Assembly (NCBI RefSeq): GCF_032921865.1 | Contig: NZ_CP136684.1 | Coordinates: forward strand, 974,501-1,038,500 | Direction: 5' to 3' | Source: Thalassospira lucentensis | GTDB lineage: Bacteria > Pseudomonadota > Alphaproteobacteria > Rhodospirillales > Thalassospiraceae | DNA length: 64,000 nucleotides | In this document: positions 1 through 8,447 of the stretch, piece by piece | Layout of the letters: every line of letters begins with the position of its first letter | Position numbering within the stretch: the first letter of the stretch is position 1 | Translations under genes and position numbers: made by a program | Notes under the pieces: model-generated | Told to the model about the DNA's origin: nothing | The model's input: only the letters and a program-made list of their open reading frames with translations | Databases searched by the model: none

Positions 1-2
1 CC

Positions 3-1475
3 GCGTTAAAGCAGATGAAGGCATGGGCGGATCGGCTTACGACACAGGGAAAGTTCGGAACGCTTGAACAATTGATCCTTCAGGCGGCGTTTGGCGAATA
101 TCTGGCACAGATTCAGGGCGGCATTGCGATGTCGCAGGGCGAGTTCATCCGTCTTTCAACCCTTGGCGTCCCGGGCGATGTGATTGCTGCCCTTGGCGAT
201 AGCCGCGCGGTTGCGACCCTGACCGGCATGGGCAACAGCGACGCCACCCGACGCGCCATTGCCGATCAGATCAAGGACAGCCTTGATACCGGCCGCTTTG
301 GCGAAACCGGGCTTGAAGACGAAACCCTTGATATGGTCCGGGACCAGTTCCGGCGCTTTGTCGATGAAAAGGTCAGCCCGCATGCCCATGGCTGGCACGA
401 ACGCGATGAACTGATCCCGATTGAAATTATCAACGAAATGTCCGAACTGGGCGTTTTCGGCCTGACCATCCCCGAAGAATTCGGCGGGCTTGGCATGGGC
501 AAAACCGCGATGTGCGTCGTGACAGAAGAACTCTCGCGCGGCTATATCGGGATCGGCTCGCTTGGCACACGGTCGGAAATTGCCGCCGAACTGATCCGCC
601 TTGGCGGGACGGATGCGCAAAAGGAACATTACCTGCCGAAACTGGCATCGGGTGAAATCCTGCCAACCGCGGTCTTTACCGAACCCAATAACGGATCGGA
701 TCTGGCGCGCCTGCGCACGCGTGCGATCAAGGATGGCGATACCTATAAGGTCACCGGCAACAAGACATGGATCACCCATGCCGCCCGATCCGACCTGATG
801 ACGCTTCTGGCGCGCACCAACCCCGATGAAACCGGGTATCGCGGGCTTTCCATGCTGCTGGCCGAAAAGCCGCGCGGCACGGAAACTGATCCGTTCCCGG
901 CCAAGGGCATGAGCGGCGGCGAGATCGAGGTGCTTGGCTATCGCGGCATGAAGGAATACGAACTGTCGTTTGACGGGTTCGAGGTTCCCGCCGAAAACCT
1001 TCTGGGCGGCGATGAAGGTCAGGGCTTCAAGCAACTGATGGCGACCTTTGAATCTGCCCGCATCCAGACCGCTGCCCGTGCGGTGGGTGTCGCCCAGAAC
1101 GCGCTTGAAATCGGCATGCGCTATGCGCAGGACCGCATCCAGTTTTCCAATCCGCTTTACAGCTTCCCGCGGGTTTACGGCAAAATCGCCTGGATGGTGG
1201 TTGAAACCATGATCGCCCGTCAGTTGACCTATTTTTCCGCCATCGAAAAAGATCAGGATATCCGCTGCGATATCGAGGCCGGCATGGCAAAGCTTCTGGG
1301 CGCACGCGTCGCATGGTCCAACGCCGATAATGCGCTGCAAATCCACGGTGGCAATGGCTACGCGCTTGAATACCAGATCAGCCGCGTCCTGTGCGATGCC
1401 CGCATCCTGAACATTTTCGAAGGGGCGGCCGAAATTCAGGCGCAGGTCGTGACCCGCGGCCTTCTGGGCCGATAG
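3..1475 (+). CDS. mcd: Acyl-CoA dehydrogenase, probably (2S)-methylsuccinyl-CoA dehydrogenase; 5' end outside window
   Basis: The frame is open to the left edge, so the start is missing; the first ATG inside the window (15) need not be the real one. The visible protein has about 100 residues before a standard acyl-CoA dehydrogenase fold. Family signs are the FTEPNNGSD substrate/FAD-loop motif, IQFSNPLYSFPRV, and the C-terminal ILNIFEGAAEIQ, whose Glu is in the usual catalytic-base position. The N-terminal extension and the GMSGGEIEVLGYRGMKEYE stretch match my memory of methylsuccinyl-CoA dehydrogenase of the ethylmalonyl-CoA pathway (methylsuccinyl-CoA to mesaconyl-CoA, electrons to ETF). The etfBA genes and a B12 adenosyltransferase at 12.4-15 kb are compatible. 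The general family is certain; the exact substrate is inferred. Confidence 0.75.
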   Translation, partial: ALKQMKAWADRLTTQGKFGTLEQLILQAAFGEYLAQIQGGIAMSQGEFIRLSTLGVPGDVIAALGDSRAVATLTGMGNSDATRRAIADQIKDSLDTGRFGETGLEDETLDMVRDQFRRFVDEKVSPHAHGWHERDELIPIEIINEMSELGVFGLTIPEEFGGLGMGKTAMCVVTEELSRGYIGIGSLGTRSEIAAELIRLGGTDAQKEHYLPKLASGEILPTAVFTEPNNGSDLARLRTRAIKDGDTYKVTGNKTWITHAARSDLMTLLARTNPDETGYRGLSMLLAEKPRGTETDPFPAKGMSGGEIEVLGYRGMKEYELSFDGFEVPAENLLGGDEGQGFKQLMATFESARIQTAARAVGVAQNALEIGMRYAQDRIQFSNPLYSFPRVYGKIAWMVVETMIARQLTYFSAIEKDQDIRCDIEAGMAKLLGARVAWSNADNALQIHGGNGYALEYQISRVLCDARILNIFEGAAEIQAQVVTRGLLGR

Positions 1476-1553
1476 ACGGGGCCGCTGCCCGAACGTCTCG
1501 CTTAGTTCCTGTTCCAGCGAACCGTGGCCCCGGTGAAAAACTTGGGCAAACTT

Positions 1554-1583
1554 GGCCCGTCAACCTTGACGGGCCTCTTTCTT
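1554..1583 (+). terminator. Rho-independent terminator after acyl-CoA dehydrogenase
   Basis: Perfect 10-bp inverted repeat GGCCCGTCAA / TTGACGGGCC (1554-1563 and 1566-1575) followed by CTCTTTCTT. It lies 79 bp after the stop and closes the upstream transcription unit before the chemoreceptor. Confidence 0.8.
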
Positions 1584-1717
1584 GTATCAACCTAAAGTAT
1601 GATATCTGTATACCTACCCTGCGGTGGTAACATCACTTTAATCAACAGGTAAAAAATCGAAAAATCGAAGCCTGTGCGGCCTGATGTGCCGAAGGGGAAA
1701 TAGGGAGAGACGTTTCT

Positions 1718-3817
1718 ATGAATCACGCGTCTGCATCACCGGAAAATACAATTTTTACGCGTGCACACGCCGCGCGCGAGATTTTTGACAAACATGCCGA
1801 CAAGCTCGCCGAAAGCCTTCTGGCCGAGCTGTTTGGCTCAGGTCAGAACAGCCGTAATCCGCACGATCCGAAAGCCCATGTCAGCGCACTGGCAAAACGC
1901 CTGCGTACATTGATGGCCGCAACCAACGGATCAGATTTTGATGCCTGCTTTGCCGATCACATTCTGGCCGATGCCATTGTCGGCACCCCGGCAAGCCGCA
2001 TCGTTCAGGCCTACCACAACACAATCGAAAATTTTGCCCGACTGGCGGCCTCCGAGGGACGCGGCAGACGCGATCCCGGCGTGCTGGACGCCTGCCGTTC
2101 GGTGCTGATGGGGGATATGGCCTGCCTGATGGCCAAGGCGGAACGTAAATCCGCACAGGGCCGTTCGGCATCGGAAATCCAGTCGATGTCGGAAATCATT
2201 GAACGCGAAACCGATAACATGATCGCCGAAGTCGGGTTTCAGGCCGGTCGCACCAATGACGTGGCGCAAATCATGGCATCCGATGCGCATGATCTGTCGG
2301 AACTGGTCGAACGGATCACATCGACCACCGCCATTGCCAGTAACAATGTCTCCACCGTCGCCTCCGCGACCGAGGAATTGCAGGCATCAAGCGAAGAAAT
2401 CGCGGACCGCATCCACAAAACCAACGACATCGCCAGTCAGGCCGTGACCCGCGCACAGGAAACATCGGTCACGATGAACAGCCTGTCAGACACCGCAAGC
2501 GAGATCGGCAAGGTCGTCGATATCGTCAAACGCATTTCCGACCAGACCAAGATGCTCGCCCTCAACGCGACCATCGAAGCCGCCCGCGCAGGCGATGCTG
2601 GCAAGGGCTTTGCGGTTGTGGCGAACGAGGTCAAAAACCTCGCATCGCAAACCGAAAAGGCCATTTCCGATATCAACGCCCAGATCACCGCCATTCAGAA
2701 CGCCACATCCGAGGCGGTCGGCGCGATCGAAGGCATTGGCGGCGCGATTGACGAAGTCAGCCAGCTTTCATCAGATATCGCCTCCTCCGTTCAGCAGCAA
2801 ACCGCCGCCATCAGCGAGATTTCAACCAGCGCCCAGGAAGTGTCCACCCACATGCAGGGCATTTCCAGCGACATCGCACTGGCCAGCGAAAGATCACACA
2901 ACGCCAGCAAGACATCGGAAAACCTGCGCATTCTCGCATCGAATATCCGCAAGGATATCAACGAGATGGAAAACCGGTTCCGCGTTGTTCTGCGTTCGGC
3001 AGACACCAGCAACCGCCGCAATCAGGAACGCGTTCCGATTGCCGTTGATATCGAAATGGATTTCGGCAATGGCGACAAACGCAAGGGCGTTACCGCCGAT
3101 ATGTCGGTGGCCGGTCTTCTGGCCCGGATCAAGGCCAGCGATCAGGACAATGGCAAACCGGTTTCGATCCTGCTTGATGGCAACACCCGTCTGCACGGCA
3201 TCCTGAAGGCGGTTTCAAATCTGGGGTCGCATGTCCAGTTCACCGAACTGGACGAAGAAGCCAACCGCACGATCATGGGGCTTTTGCAGAAAACCCGCGA
3301 TCACGACAACAAGATCGCCGAACTGGGCGCACCCTTGGCGGCCCAACTGGCAAAGGTACTGGAAAACGGCATCCGCAATGGCGAGATCAGAAAAGAAGAT
3401 CTGTTCCGTCCCCGCTATGAACCGATTGACGGCACAGACCCGATACAGTTCATGACGCCCTATATCCCCTATACCGACCGGCATTTCACCCCGTTACAGG
3501 AAGAAATCCTGCAAAAGGACAAACATATCGTCTTTGCCGCCGGGGTGGATATCAACGGCTTCCTGCCGACCCATAACAAGGTCTACAGCCAGCCACAGCG
3601 CCGCGGTGAACCGGCATGGAACATGGGCAACTGCCGCAACCGGCGCATCTTTGACGACCGGGCCGGCCTGATGGCGGCACGCAATACCAAACCCAAACTG
3701 TTGCAGACCTATTTCCGCGACATGGGATCAGAAGTCGTCTTCATGAAGGAATGCGACATCCCGATTGTGGTCAATGGCGAACAATGGGGCAATCTGCGCA
3801 TCGGCTATCGCGCCTGA
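1718..3817 (+). CDS. Cytoplasmic methyl-accepting chemotaxis protein with PilZ domain and extra C-terminal sensor-like domain
   Basis: A 699-residue chemoreceptor with no membrane segment, so probably cytoplasmic. Residues 1-150 are helical and carry [18 protein letters not shown], loosely reminiscent of a protoglobin fold (weak inference). Residues about 180-420 are the MCP signalling hairpin with the conserved tip [20 protein letters not shown] PilZ domain starts near 432, with intact RxxxR (RNQER) and DxSxxG (DMSVAG), the c-di-GMP-binding signature. Residues about 578-699 form a Cache/PAS-like C-terminal domain with GFLPTHN, a CRNRR box and [10 protein letters not shown]. The order suggests one receptor integrating c-di-GMP with another cytoplasmic signal. 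No che genes lie nearby. It is monocistronic between two terminators. Confidence 0.88.
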   Translation: MNHASASPENTIFTRAHAAREIFDKHADKLAESLLAELFGSGQNSRNPHDPKAHVSALAKRLRTLMAATNGSDFDACFADHILADAIVGTPASRIVQAYHNTIENFARLAASEGRGRRDPGVLDACRSVLMGDMACLMAKAERKSAQGRSASEIQSMSEIIERETDNMIAEVGFQAGRTNDVAQIMASDAHDLSELVERITSTTAIASNNVSTVASATEELQASSEEIADRIHKTNDIASQAVTRAQETSVTMNSLSDTASEIGKVVDIVKRISDQTKMLALNATIEAARAGDAGKGFAVVANEVKNLASQTEKAISDINAQITAIQNATSEAVGAIEGIGGAIDEVSQLSSDIASSVQQQTAAISEISTSAQEVSTHMQGISSDIALASERSHNASKTSENLRILASNIRKDINEMENRFRVVLRSADTSNRRNQERVPIAVDIEMDFGNGDKRKGVTADMSVAGLLARIKASDQDNGKPVSILLDGNTRLHGILKAVSNLGSHVQFTELDEEANRTIMGLLQKTRDHDNKIAELGAPLAAQLAKVLENGIRNGEIRKEDLFRPRYEPIDGTDPIQFMTPYIPYTDRHFTPLQEEILQKDKHIVFAAGVDINGFLPTHNKVYSQPQRRGEPAWNMGNCRNRRIFDDRAGLMAARNTKPKLLQTYFRDMGSEVVFMKECDIPIVVNGEQWGNLRIGYRA

Positions 3818-3836
3818 TCATTGCCAGAAGCAGAAA

Positions 3837-3869
3837 CAAAAACACCCCGGTCACATGCCGGGGTGTTTT
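3837..3869. terminator. Bidirectional terminator between convergent genes
   Basis: Perfect 10-bp stem AACACCCCGG / CCGGGGTGTT (3841-3850 and 3858-3867), with an A-run on the left and a T-run on the right. It can end both the chemoreceptor transcript (plus) and the SAH-hydrolase-like transcript (minus). Confidence 0.9.
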
Positions 3870-3888
3870 GTATTTGATGAAACGGAAA

Positions 3889-5067
3889 TCAGCTATGCGA
3901 CCGTAAAACCGCCTCGGCGATTTCGCGTTCGACATCCGCCGGGTAATCATAGAATCCCGGCTTGAAGGACGATGCGCCCCCTGATGCCAGCCAGTCGATC
4001 CCGCGAATCAGAATGGCGGAAAACGGGTCAAACAGGTCCTTGCCCGATCCCCCCATGCCCGGCGCGAGGTTAAGAAGGCTGCCACGGTTCAGAAGGTAAA
4101 CTTCCTTGCCGTTATCAAGCGTGAAACGTTCGATATAGCGGCGCATCCGGGTGCATTCCTGCGTATCAAGCCATTTGACGTCAATTTCGGTATTGGAATG
4201 CCCGACATTGACCAGAATGGCACCACGACGCGCCAGTTTGATCTGATCCGGGCCAAGAATGCCGGAAAAACCGGTGGCGGTAACGACAATCGCACATTCC
4301 CGAAGCCCGTCTTCAAGCGCCACAACGCGGCAACCGTGATGCTGTGCTTCAAGGGCGCGAACCGGATCGCGTTCGGCGACCGATACGACCGCCCCCAGAT
4401 TGCGCGCCCGTTCGGCAACGCCGCGCCCGACCGGGCCAAAGCCGATCACCAGAACCGAACGACCATAAAGCGCCAGACCGGTGACATTGGAAAAGACCGG
4501 CCACATTTCCTGCGCCACGTGATGGCGATTATGCAGTCGATCCTTGATCGCGATATCGTTCCAGTTAAAGACCGGGAAAGTGAAATCAAGCTTTTCAACG
4601 CGGTGAACGCCGGTCGTGGTCGCTTCAAGCGCACCATCAACCTTATGGCCCTTTTTCACAAACGCCTCGATCAGTTCCCCACCCATGTCGGCCACGATAT
4701 CGGCCGGGCTATCAGACAGGATATCGATGCTTTTGGCATATTCTTCTGGTGTCATGCCGGAAAAGGCATGGACCTCGACCCCGTTCGCCGCCAGATAGGC
4801 CGCCGCAACATCATCGGTGCTATCGGGGTTGCACGCGCCCACCTTGACCTTGGCGCCTGCTTTGACGAACGGCAGCAAGGTCGGAATGGTGTCTTCAAGA
4901 ACGTGCTGGAAACTGACGATGGTTTTGTCACGCAGATCGCGTTTGGCAACGTAATTGCCGTATTTGGCAGTCACCGGGCAGATCACCTCGCGCCAGGCAA
5001 GGGTTTCATCGGTGATATTGGCAGCAAGTGCCGGATCCTTGATGCGGCTGGTGGTCGAGGTGGTCAT
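3889..5067 (-). CDS. Divergent S-adenosylhomocysteine hydrolase-like NAD-binding protein
   Basis: 392 residues, shorter than ordinary SahH (about 430-470). The fold is recognisable: N-terminal substrate-like domain, EATTTG, NWNDIAIK, Rossmann motif VIGFGPVGRGVA and VNVGHSNTEID. Compared from memory with SahH, several active-site positions differ. The Asp in the NVNDSVTKSKFDN motif is His here (IKDRLHN), the GHP motif near the C-terminus is replaced by GMGGSG, and the usual C-terminal KxxHYRY tail is absent. NAD binding is well supported; SAH hydrolysis is doubtful. No methyltransferase or methionine-cycle gene is adjacent. It looks monocistronic, with two inverted repeats just upstream. Confidence 0.75.
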   Translation of the reverse strand: MTTSTTSRIKDPALAANITDETLAWREVICPVTAKYGNYVAKRDLRDKTIVSFQHVLEDTIPTLLPFVKAGAKVKVGACNPDSTDDVAAAYLAANGVEVHAFSGMTPEEYAKSIDILSDSPADIVADMGGELIEAFVKKGHKVDGALEATTTGVHRVEKLDFTFPVFNWNDIAIKDRLHNRHHVAQEMWPVFSNVTGLALYGRSVLVIGFGPVGRGVAERARNLGAVVSVAERDPVRALEAQHHGCRVVALEDGLRECAIVVTATGFSGILGPDQIKLARRGAILVNVGHSNTEIDVKWLDTQECTRMRRYIERFTLDNGKEVYLLNRGSLLNLAPGMGGSGKDLFDPFSAILIRGIDWLASGGASSFKPGFYDYPADVEREIAEAVLRSHS

Positions 5068-5100
5068 GGGTGGGCTCGCTTGAAACGTGGGACGAATACT

Positions 5101-5180
5101 GGATTACCCCCATGTGTTAATCCCAGCCCGGCCGGATGAAAAGCATTTCTGACCATGTGGTCAGATTTTTCATCCGGCGG
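5101..5180. promoter_or_regulatory. Inverted repeats upstream of the SahH-like gene
   Basis: Two repeats lie in the 141-bp gap before the SahH-like gene. GGATTA (5101-5106) pairs with TAATCC near 5119-5124. A longer imperfect one spans 5128-5180, with outer arms CCGGATGAAAA / TTTTTCATCCGG and an inner perfect CTGACCA-TG-TGGTCAG. There is no T-run after it on either strand, so an operator is more likely than a terminator. No regulator gene is adjacent. Confidence 0.4.
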
Positions 5181-5208
5181 GCAGGATCAAGGACGCGAAC
5201 CCCTTACT

Positions 5209-5913
5209 TTAAGGACGCGCCGGAATTTCCAGACCACGTTGCACCGCCGGACGCGCAAGCCCGCGTTCAAGCCATGCCGGAACGTTTTTGAGGCTGTCAT
5301 AATCCACCAGTGCCCCGGCATCATAGAAACCGACCAGATTGCGCACCCAGCCAAGGGTTGCGATATCGGCAATGGTATATTCATCACCCATGATCCAGTC
5401 ACGCCCGGCAAGACGCGTTTCCAGAACACCCAGCAAACGTTTGGATTCCCCAACATACCGATCCCGCGGGCGTTTATCCTCGTATTCACGCCCGGCAAAT
5501 TTGTGGAAAAAGCCAAGCTGGCCAAACATCGGGCCAATTGCCGCCATCTGGAAAAACACCCACTGGATGGTTTCGATCCGGGCAATCGGATCAGATGGCA
5601 GGAATTTTCCGGTTTTTTCCGCCAGATACAAAAGAATTGCGCCCGATTCAAACAGGCCAACCGGTTTTCCATCCGGGCCGTTAGGGTCAATGATGGCCGG
5701 GATTTTGCCATTCGGGTTCAGCGACAGGAATTCCGGCGTCCAGGTTTCGTCCTTGCCGATATCGATGAAATGCGGCTCGTAATCGATGCCGGTTTCTTCC
5801 AGCATGATCGAAACCTTGACCCCGTTCGGTGTCGGCAGGGAATAAAGCTGCAGGATATCGGGGTTCTTGGCGGGCCAGCGTTTGGTGATGTCAAATGCGG
5901 ACAGATCAGCCAT
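5209..5913 (-). CDS. Glutathione S-transferase, YfcG/YghU-like (Nu class)
   Basis: About 234 residues. The N-terminal thioredoxin-fold domain has SLPTPNGVKVSIMLEE, matching the Thr/Asn-containing active-site loop of E. coli YfcG, followed by LNPNGKIPAIID and LFESGAILLYLAEKTGKFLP. The C-terminal all-helical domain has YTIADIATLGWVRN. Nu-class enzymes act as glutathione-dependent disulfide reductases rather than conjugating transferases. The start at 5913 (MADLSAF) is preferred because AAGGA sits about 10 bases upstream; the frame extends further without family similarity. The function beyond thiol redox work cannot be told from context. Confidence 0.85.
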   Translation of the reverse strand: MADLSAFDITKRWPAKNPDILQLYSLPTPNGVKVSIMLEETGIDYEPHFIDIGKDETWTPEFLSLNPNGKIPAIIDPNGPDGKPVGLFESGAILLYLAEKTGKFLPSDPIARIETIQWVFFQMAAIGPMFGQLGFFHKFAGREYEDKRPRDRYVGESKRLLGVLETRLAGRDWIMGDEYTIADIATLGWVRNLVGFYDAGALVDYDSLKNVPAWLERGLARPAVQRGLEIPARP

Positions 5914-5946
5914 CTGATTATTATCCTTCCTGATTTGGGTCATGGT

Positions 5947-6019
5947 GGTTGATGGGATCGCACATTGCGCCAGACCATCAACCCTTATCCAACGTGATGT
6001 CCCCAAGATGTAGGATAAG
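5947..6019. promoter_or_regulatory. Two inverted repeats upstream of the glutathione transferase gene
   Basis: GGTTGATGG (5947-5955) pairs with CCATCAACC (5975-5983). Immediately after, CTTATCC (5984-5990) pairs with GGATAAG (6013-6019). Arms are separated by 19 and 22 bases and both copies have nearly the same 28-29 bp spacing. They occupy the promoter region of the glutathione transferase, about 35-105 bp before its start codon. Candidate operator; no regulator identified. Confidence 0.35.
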
Positions 6020-6197
6020 ACGGTCTTCCCGCCAGCGCGAAATTGGCAATTGACTGTTTCCCGACCTGTTTCAGTCCTGCGGCAACAACAGATCAGGCCA
6101 ACCCGCGCATGCAGATCGGCCTGACTGGACTGCGACATCCGGATCAATATTCATCCGCTGCCGATATGGGATTGCCTTAACCGCGTGCGATATTATC

Positions 6198-6638
6198 TTA
6201 CCAGGCACGATAAGGCAGGAATTTGCCATCAAGGGTCACGACAACGCGGTCGCCCTTCGGATCGGCCTTGCGTTCGATATACATTTCGTAATCAATCGCG
6301 CTCATGATGCCGTCGCCGAACTTCTCATGGATGATTTCTTTGATCGTTTCGCCGTAAACGCCCATGATTTCATAGATACGGTACACGGCTGGATCGGTCG
6401 GCACCGCCTGTTCCCAGATTTTCATCGGGCATTCCTGCAACACGGCGGATGCCTCCGCCGGAAGCTCCAGCAGGGCCACCAGCATATCGGCCTTTTCCTT
6501 GGGCGCGGAATTCATGCCAAGGCAGACCGACGTGGTCCATACCGGGGACATGCCGATCTTGCTGGCGATTTCTTCCCAGCCAAGACCCTTGGCTTTTTTG
6601 GACGTAATGATCAGTTCTTTCACATCTGCTTTTTTCAC
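6198..6638 (-). CDS. cynS: Cyanase (cyanate hydratase)
   Basis: Converts cyanate and bicarbonate to ammonia and CO2 (via carbamate). The 146-residue protein has an N-terminal lambda-repressor-like helical domain and the C-terminal cyanase domain. The catalytic Arg and Glu are in YRIYEIM and the catalytic Ser in IMSAIDYE; VHEKFGDGI of the E. coli enzyme appears as IHEKFGDGI. The GTG at 6638 is chosen because GGAG lies 7 bases upstream; a GTG at 6656 is also in frame but has no good ribosome site. It is the last gene of the cynABD-S operon, 36 bp after the ATPase gene. Confidence 0.95.
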   Translation of the reverse strand: MKKADVKELIITSKKAKGLGWEEIASKIGMSPVWTTSVCLGMNSAPKEKADMLVALLELPAEASAVLQECPMKIWEQAVPTDPAVYRIYEIMGVYGETIKEIIHEKFGDGIMSAIDYEMYIERKADPKGDRVVVTLDGKFLPYRAW

Positions 6639-6674
6639 AGCTTTTCTCCACTTCACTGTCTGTGTCGTTACGGA

Positions 6675-7604
6675 TTAGTCGGCACCATTCACCACCCGCG
6701 CACGCGCAGGTGTTTCCCCGGCACCTTTGTTGGATTTATTGGCAACCGGCCCGTTCAGACCAAAACGGATGACGTTCGGTTCGGAAACGCCATCCTCGTC
6801 GCGCTTCCCGGCCAGTTCGCGGGACCGTTTGGCAAGGAATTCGACCAGATGGTTGCGAATATCGTAATAGTCGGGATGATGGATGATATCGGCCCTGACA
6901 CGCGGACGTTCGATATCGACCTGTACCGATTCCGCAACCCTGGCATAGGGGCCGTTGGTCATCAGAAGGATGCGGTCGGCAAGAAGGATCGCCTCGTCCA
7001 CATCATGGGTGATCATGAAGACAGTCTGATCCGACCCGGCCCAGATACGGATCAATTCATCCTGAATGCTGCCCCGTGTCAGGGCATCAAGTGCCCCAAA
7101 CGGCTCATCCAGCAACAGCAGTTCCGGCTGAATGGCAAAGGCACGCGCAATCGAAACGCGCTGACGCATGCCACCTGATAATTGTGATGGCTTGCGAAGC
7201 TCCGCCCCGCCGGTCAAACCCACCATTTCCAGATATTTGATCGAATGATCATGGACCTGTTTCTTGGTCCAGTTGCGATGACGCGCCTGCACGGCAAAGG
7301 TCACGTTTTTAAGCGCGGATAACCACGGCAACAGGGAATAGTTCTGAAACACGATACCGCGATCAAGGCTCGGCCCCGATACTTCCCTGCCATTCATGAT
7401 CACCGCACCGTCGGTCGGCTCGTCCAGCCCGGCAAGGATATTCAGGATCGTCGATTTGCCGCAGCCCGAATGACCGATGATGCAGACAAATTCGCCCTTT
7501 TCGATGCCAAGATTGACGTTTTCAAACACGGTTAACGGATCAGATCCCTTAGGGCCGGGAAACCGTTTGCTTAGTCCCTGTACGCTCAGGAAGGGTGTTG
7601 GCAT
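6675..7604 (-). CDS. cynD: Cyanate/nitrate-type ABC transporter ATP-binding protein
   Basis: 309-residue ATPase of the NrtD/CmpD/CynD group of taurine/nitrate importers. Walker A GHSGCGKST, signature LSGGMRQR, Walker B LLLLDEP and the switch His in MITHDVDEA are all present. About 45 C-terminal residues past the ABC domain are charged and low in complexity. Start 7604 (MPTPFLS) has AAGGAA just upstream; the frame reaches back to 7646 inside the permease gene. It lies 11 bp after the permease stop and 36 bp before cynS, so cyanate is the probable substrate, although nitrate-type transporters look the same by sequence. Confidence 0.88.
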   Translation of the reverse strand: MPTPFLSVQGLSKRFPGPKGSDPLTVFENVNLGIEKGEFVCIIGHSGCGKSTILNILAGLDEPTDGAVIMNGREVSGPSLDRGIVFQNYSLLPWLSALKNVTFAVQARHRNWTKKQVHDHSIKYLEMVGLTGGAELRKPSQLSGGMRQRVSIARAFAIQPELLLLDEPFGALDALTRGSIQDELIRIWAGSDQTVFMITHDVDEAILLADRILLMTNGPYARVAESVQVDIERPRVRADIIHHPDYYDIRNHLVEFLAKRSRELAGKRDEDGVSEPNVIRFGLNGPVANKSNKGAGETPARARVVNGAD

Positions 7605-7615
7605 GGTGCTTTTCC

Positions 7616-8446
7616 TTATTCCTGGTACTGCACAAGGCGGGCGCAATAGGCGAACGCCGTATCAAGAAGCATGCCGACAAGGCCGATCATCAGGATCGAA
7701 AAGATCACACTGGTCAGATCCAGATTGTTCCATTCGTTCCAGACGTAATAGCCAATGCCGGTACCGCCCACGAGCATCTCGGCGGCCACAATCACCAGCC
7801 ACGCAATCCCGATGGAAATCCGCATCCCCGTCAGGATCGTCGGCGCCGCCGCCGGAAGAATGACGATCCATGCGGTTTTAAGCGTGCCCAGTTCATGGGT
7901 GCGCGCGACATTGACCCAGTCCTTGCGTACACCGGCAACGCCAAAGGCCGTATTGATCAGCATCGGCCAGATCGAACAGATAAAGATCACGAAAATCGCC
8001 GATGCCTGACTGTCCTGAATGACAAATAGCGCAAGCGGCATCCACGCCAGCGGCGAAATCGGGCGAAGGATCTGGATGAACGGATCAAGTGCCCGATACA
8101 TCAATGGCGACATGCCAATCAGAAACCCGGCGGGAATGGCAATTGCAGCGGCCAGAAAATAGCCCGACAGCACGCGATAAAGCGAATAGCCGATCTGAAT
8201 GCCAATCCCCTTGTCGTTGGGACCGGCATCATAGAAAGGGTTGGAAAGTTCTTCCCACGCCTTGACAAACACCGCAGATGGCGGCGGCACGGCGGCCTTT
8301 GGCTCTGCCCCGCCCATCAGGATTTCATATTCTGTCAGTTCACTGCCCAGTTTCTGCTGGGGGCTGGCGGCCTCCCATATTCCAAGAAGAACCGCCAGCA
8401 AAACAGCAGACAACAGCAGCGCCCTGGCATTCAGGGATGCGATCAT
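7616..8446 (-). CDS. cynB: Cyanate/nitrate-type ABC transporter permease
   Basis: 276-residue inner-membrane permease of the BPD_transp_1 family. It has an N-terminal membrane segment (LLLSAVLLAVLLGIWEAA), about five further segments, and the EAA-type cytoplasmic loop ELGTLKTAWIVILPAAAPTI that contacts the ATPase. It begins one base after the stop of the binding-protein gene (TGA-T-ATG), which implies translational coupling. It works with the adjacent binding protein and ATPase. Confidence 0.88.
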   Translation of the reverse strand: MIASLNARALLLSAVLLAVLLGIWEAASPQQKLGSELTEYEILMGGAEPKAAVPPPSAVFVKAWEELSNPFYDAGPNDKGIGIQIGYSLYRVLSGYFLAAAIAIPAGFLIGMSPLMYRALDPFIQILRPISPLAWMPLALFVIQDSQASAIFVIFICSIWPMLINTAFGVAGVRKDWVNVARTHELGTLKTAWIVILPAAAPTILTGMRISIGIAWLVIVAAEMLVGGTGIGYYVWNEWNNLDLTSVIFSILMIGLVGMLLDTAFAYCARLVQYQE

Positions 8447-8447
8447 A

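Noticed and set aside
156-1346. 396-codon minus-strand frame opposite the acyl-CoA dehydrogenase
   Set aside because: Antisense shadow of a clearly coding gene with typical high-GC third-position bias.
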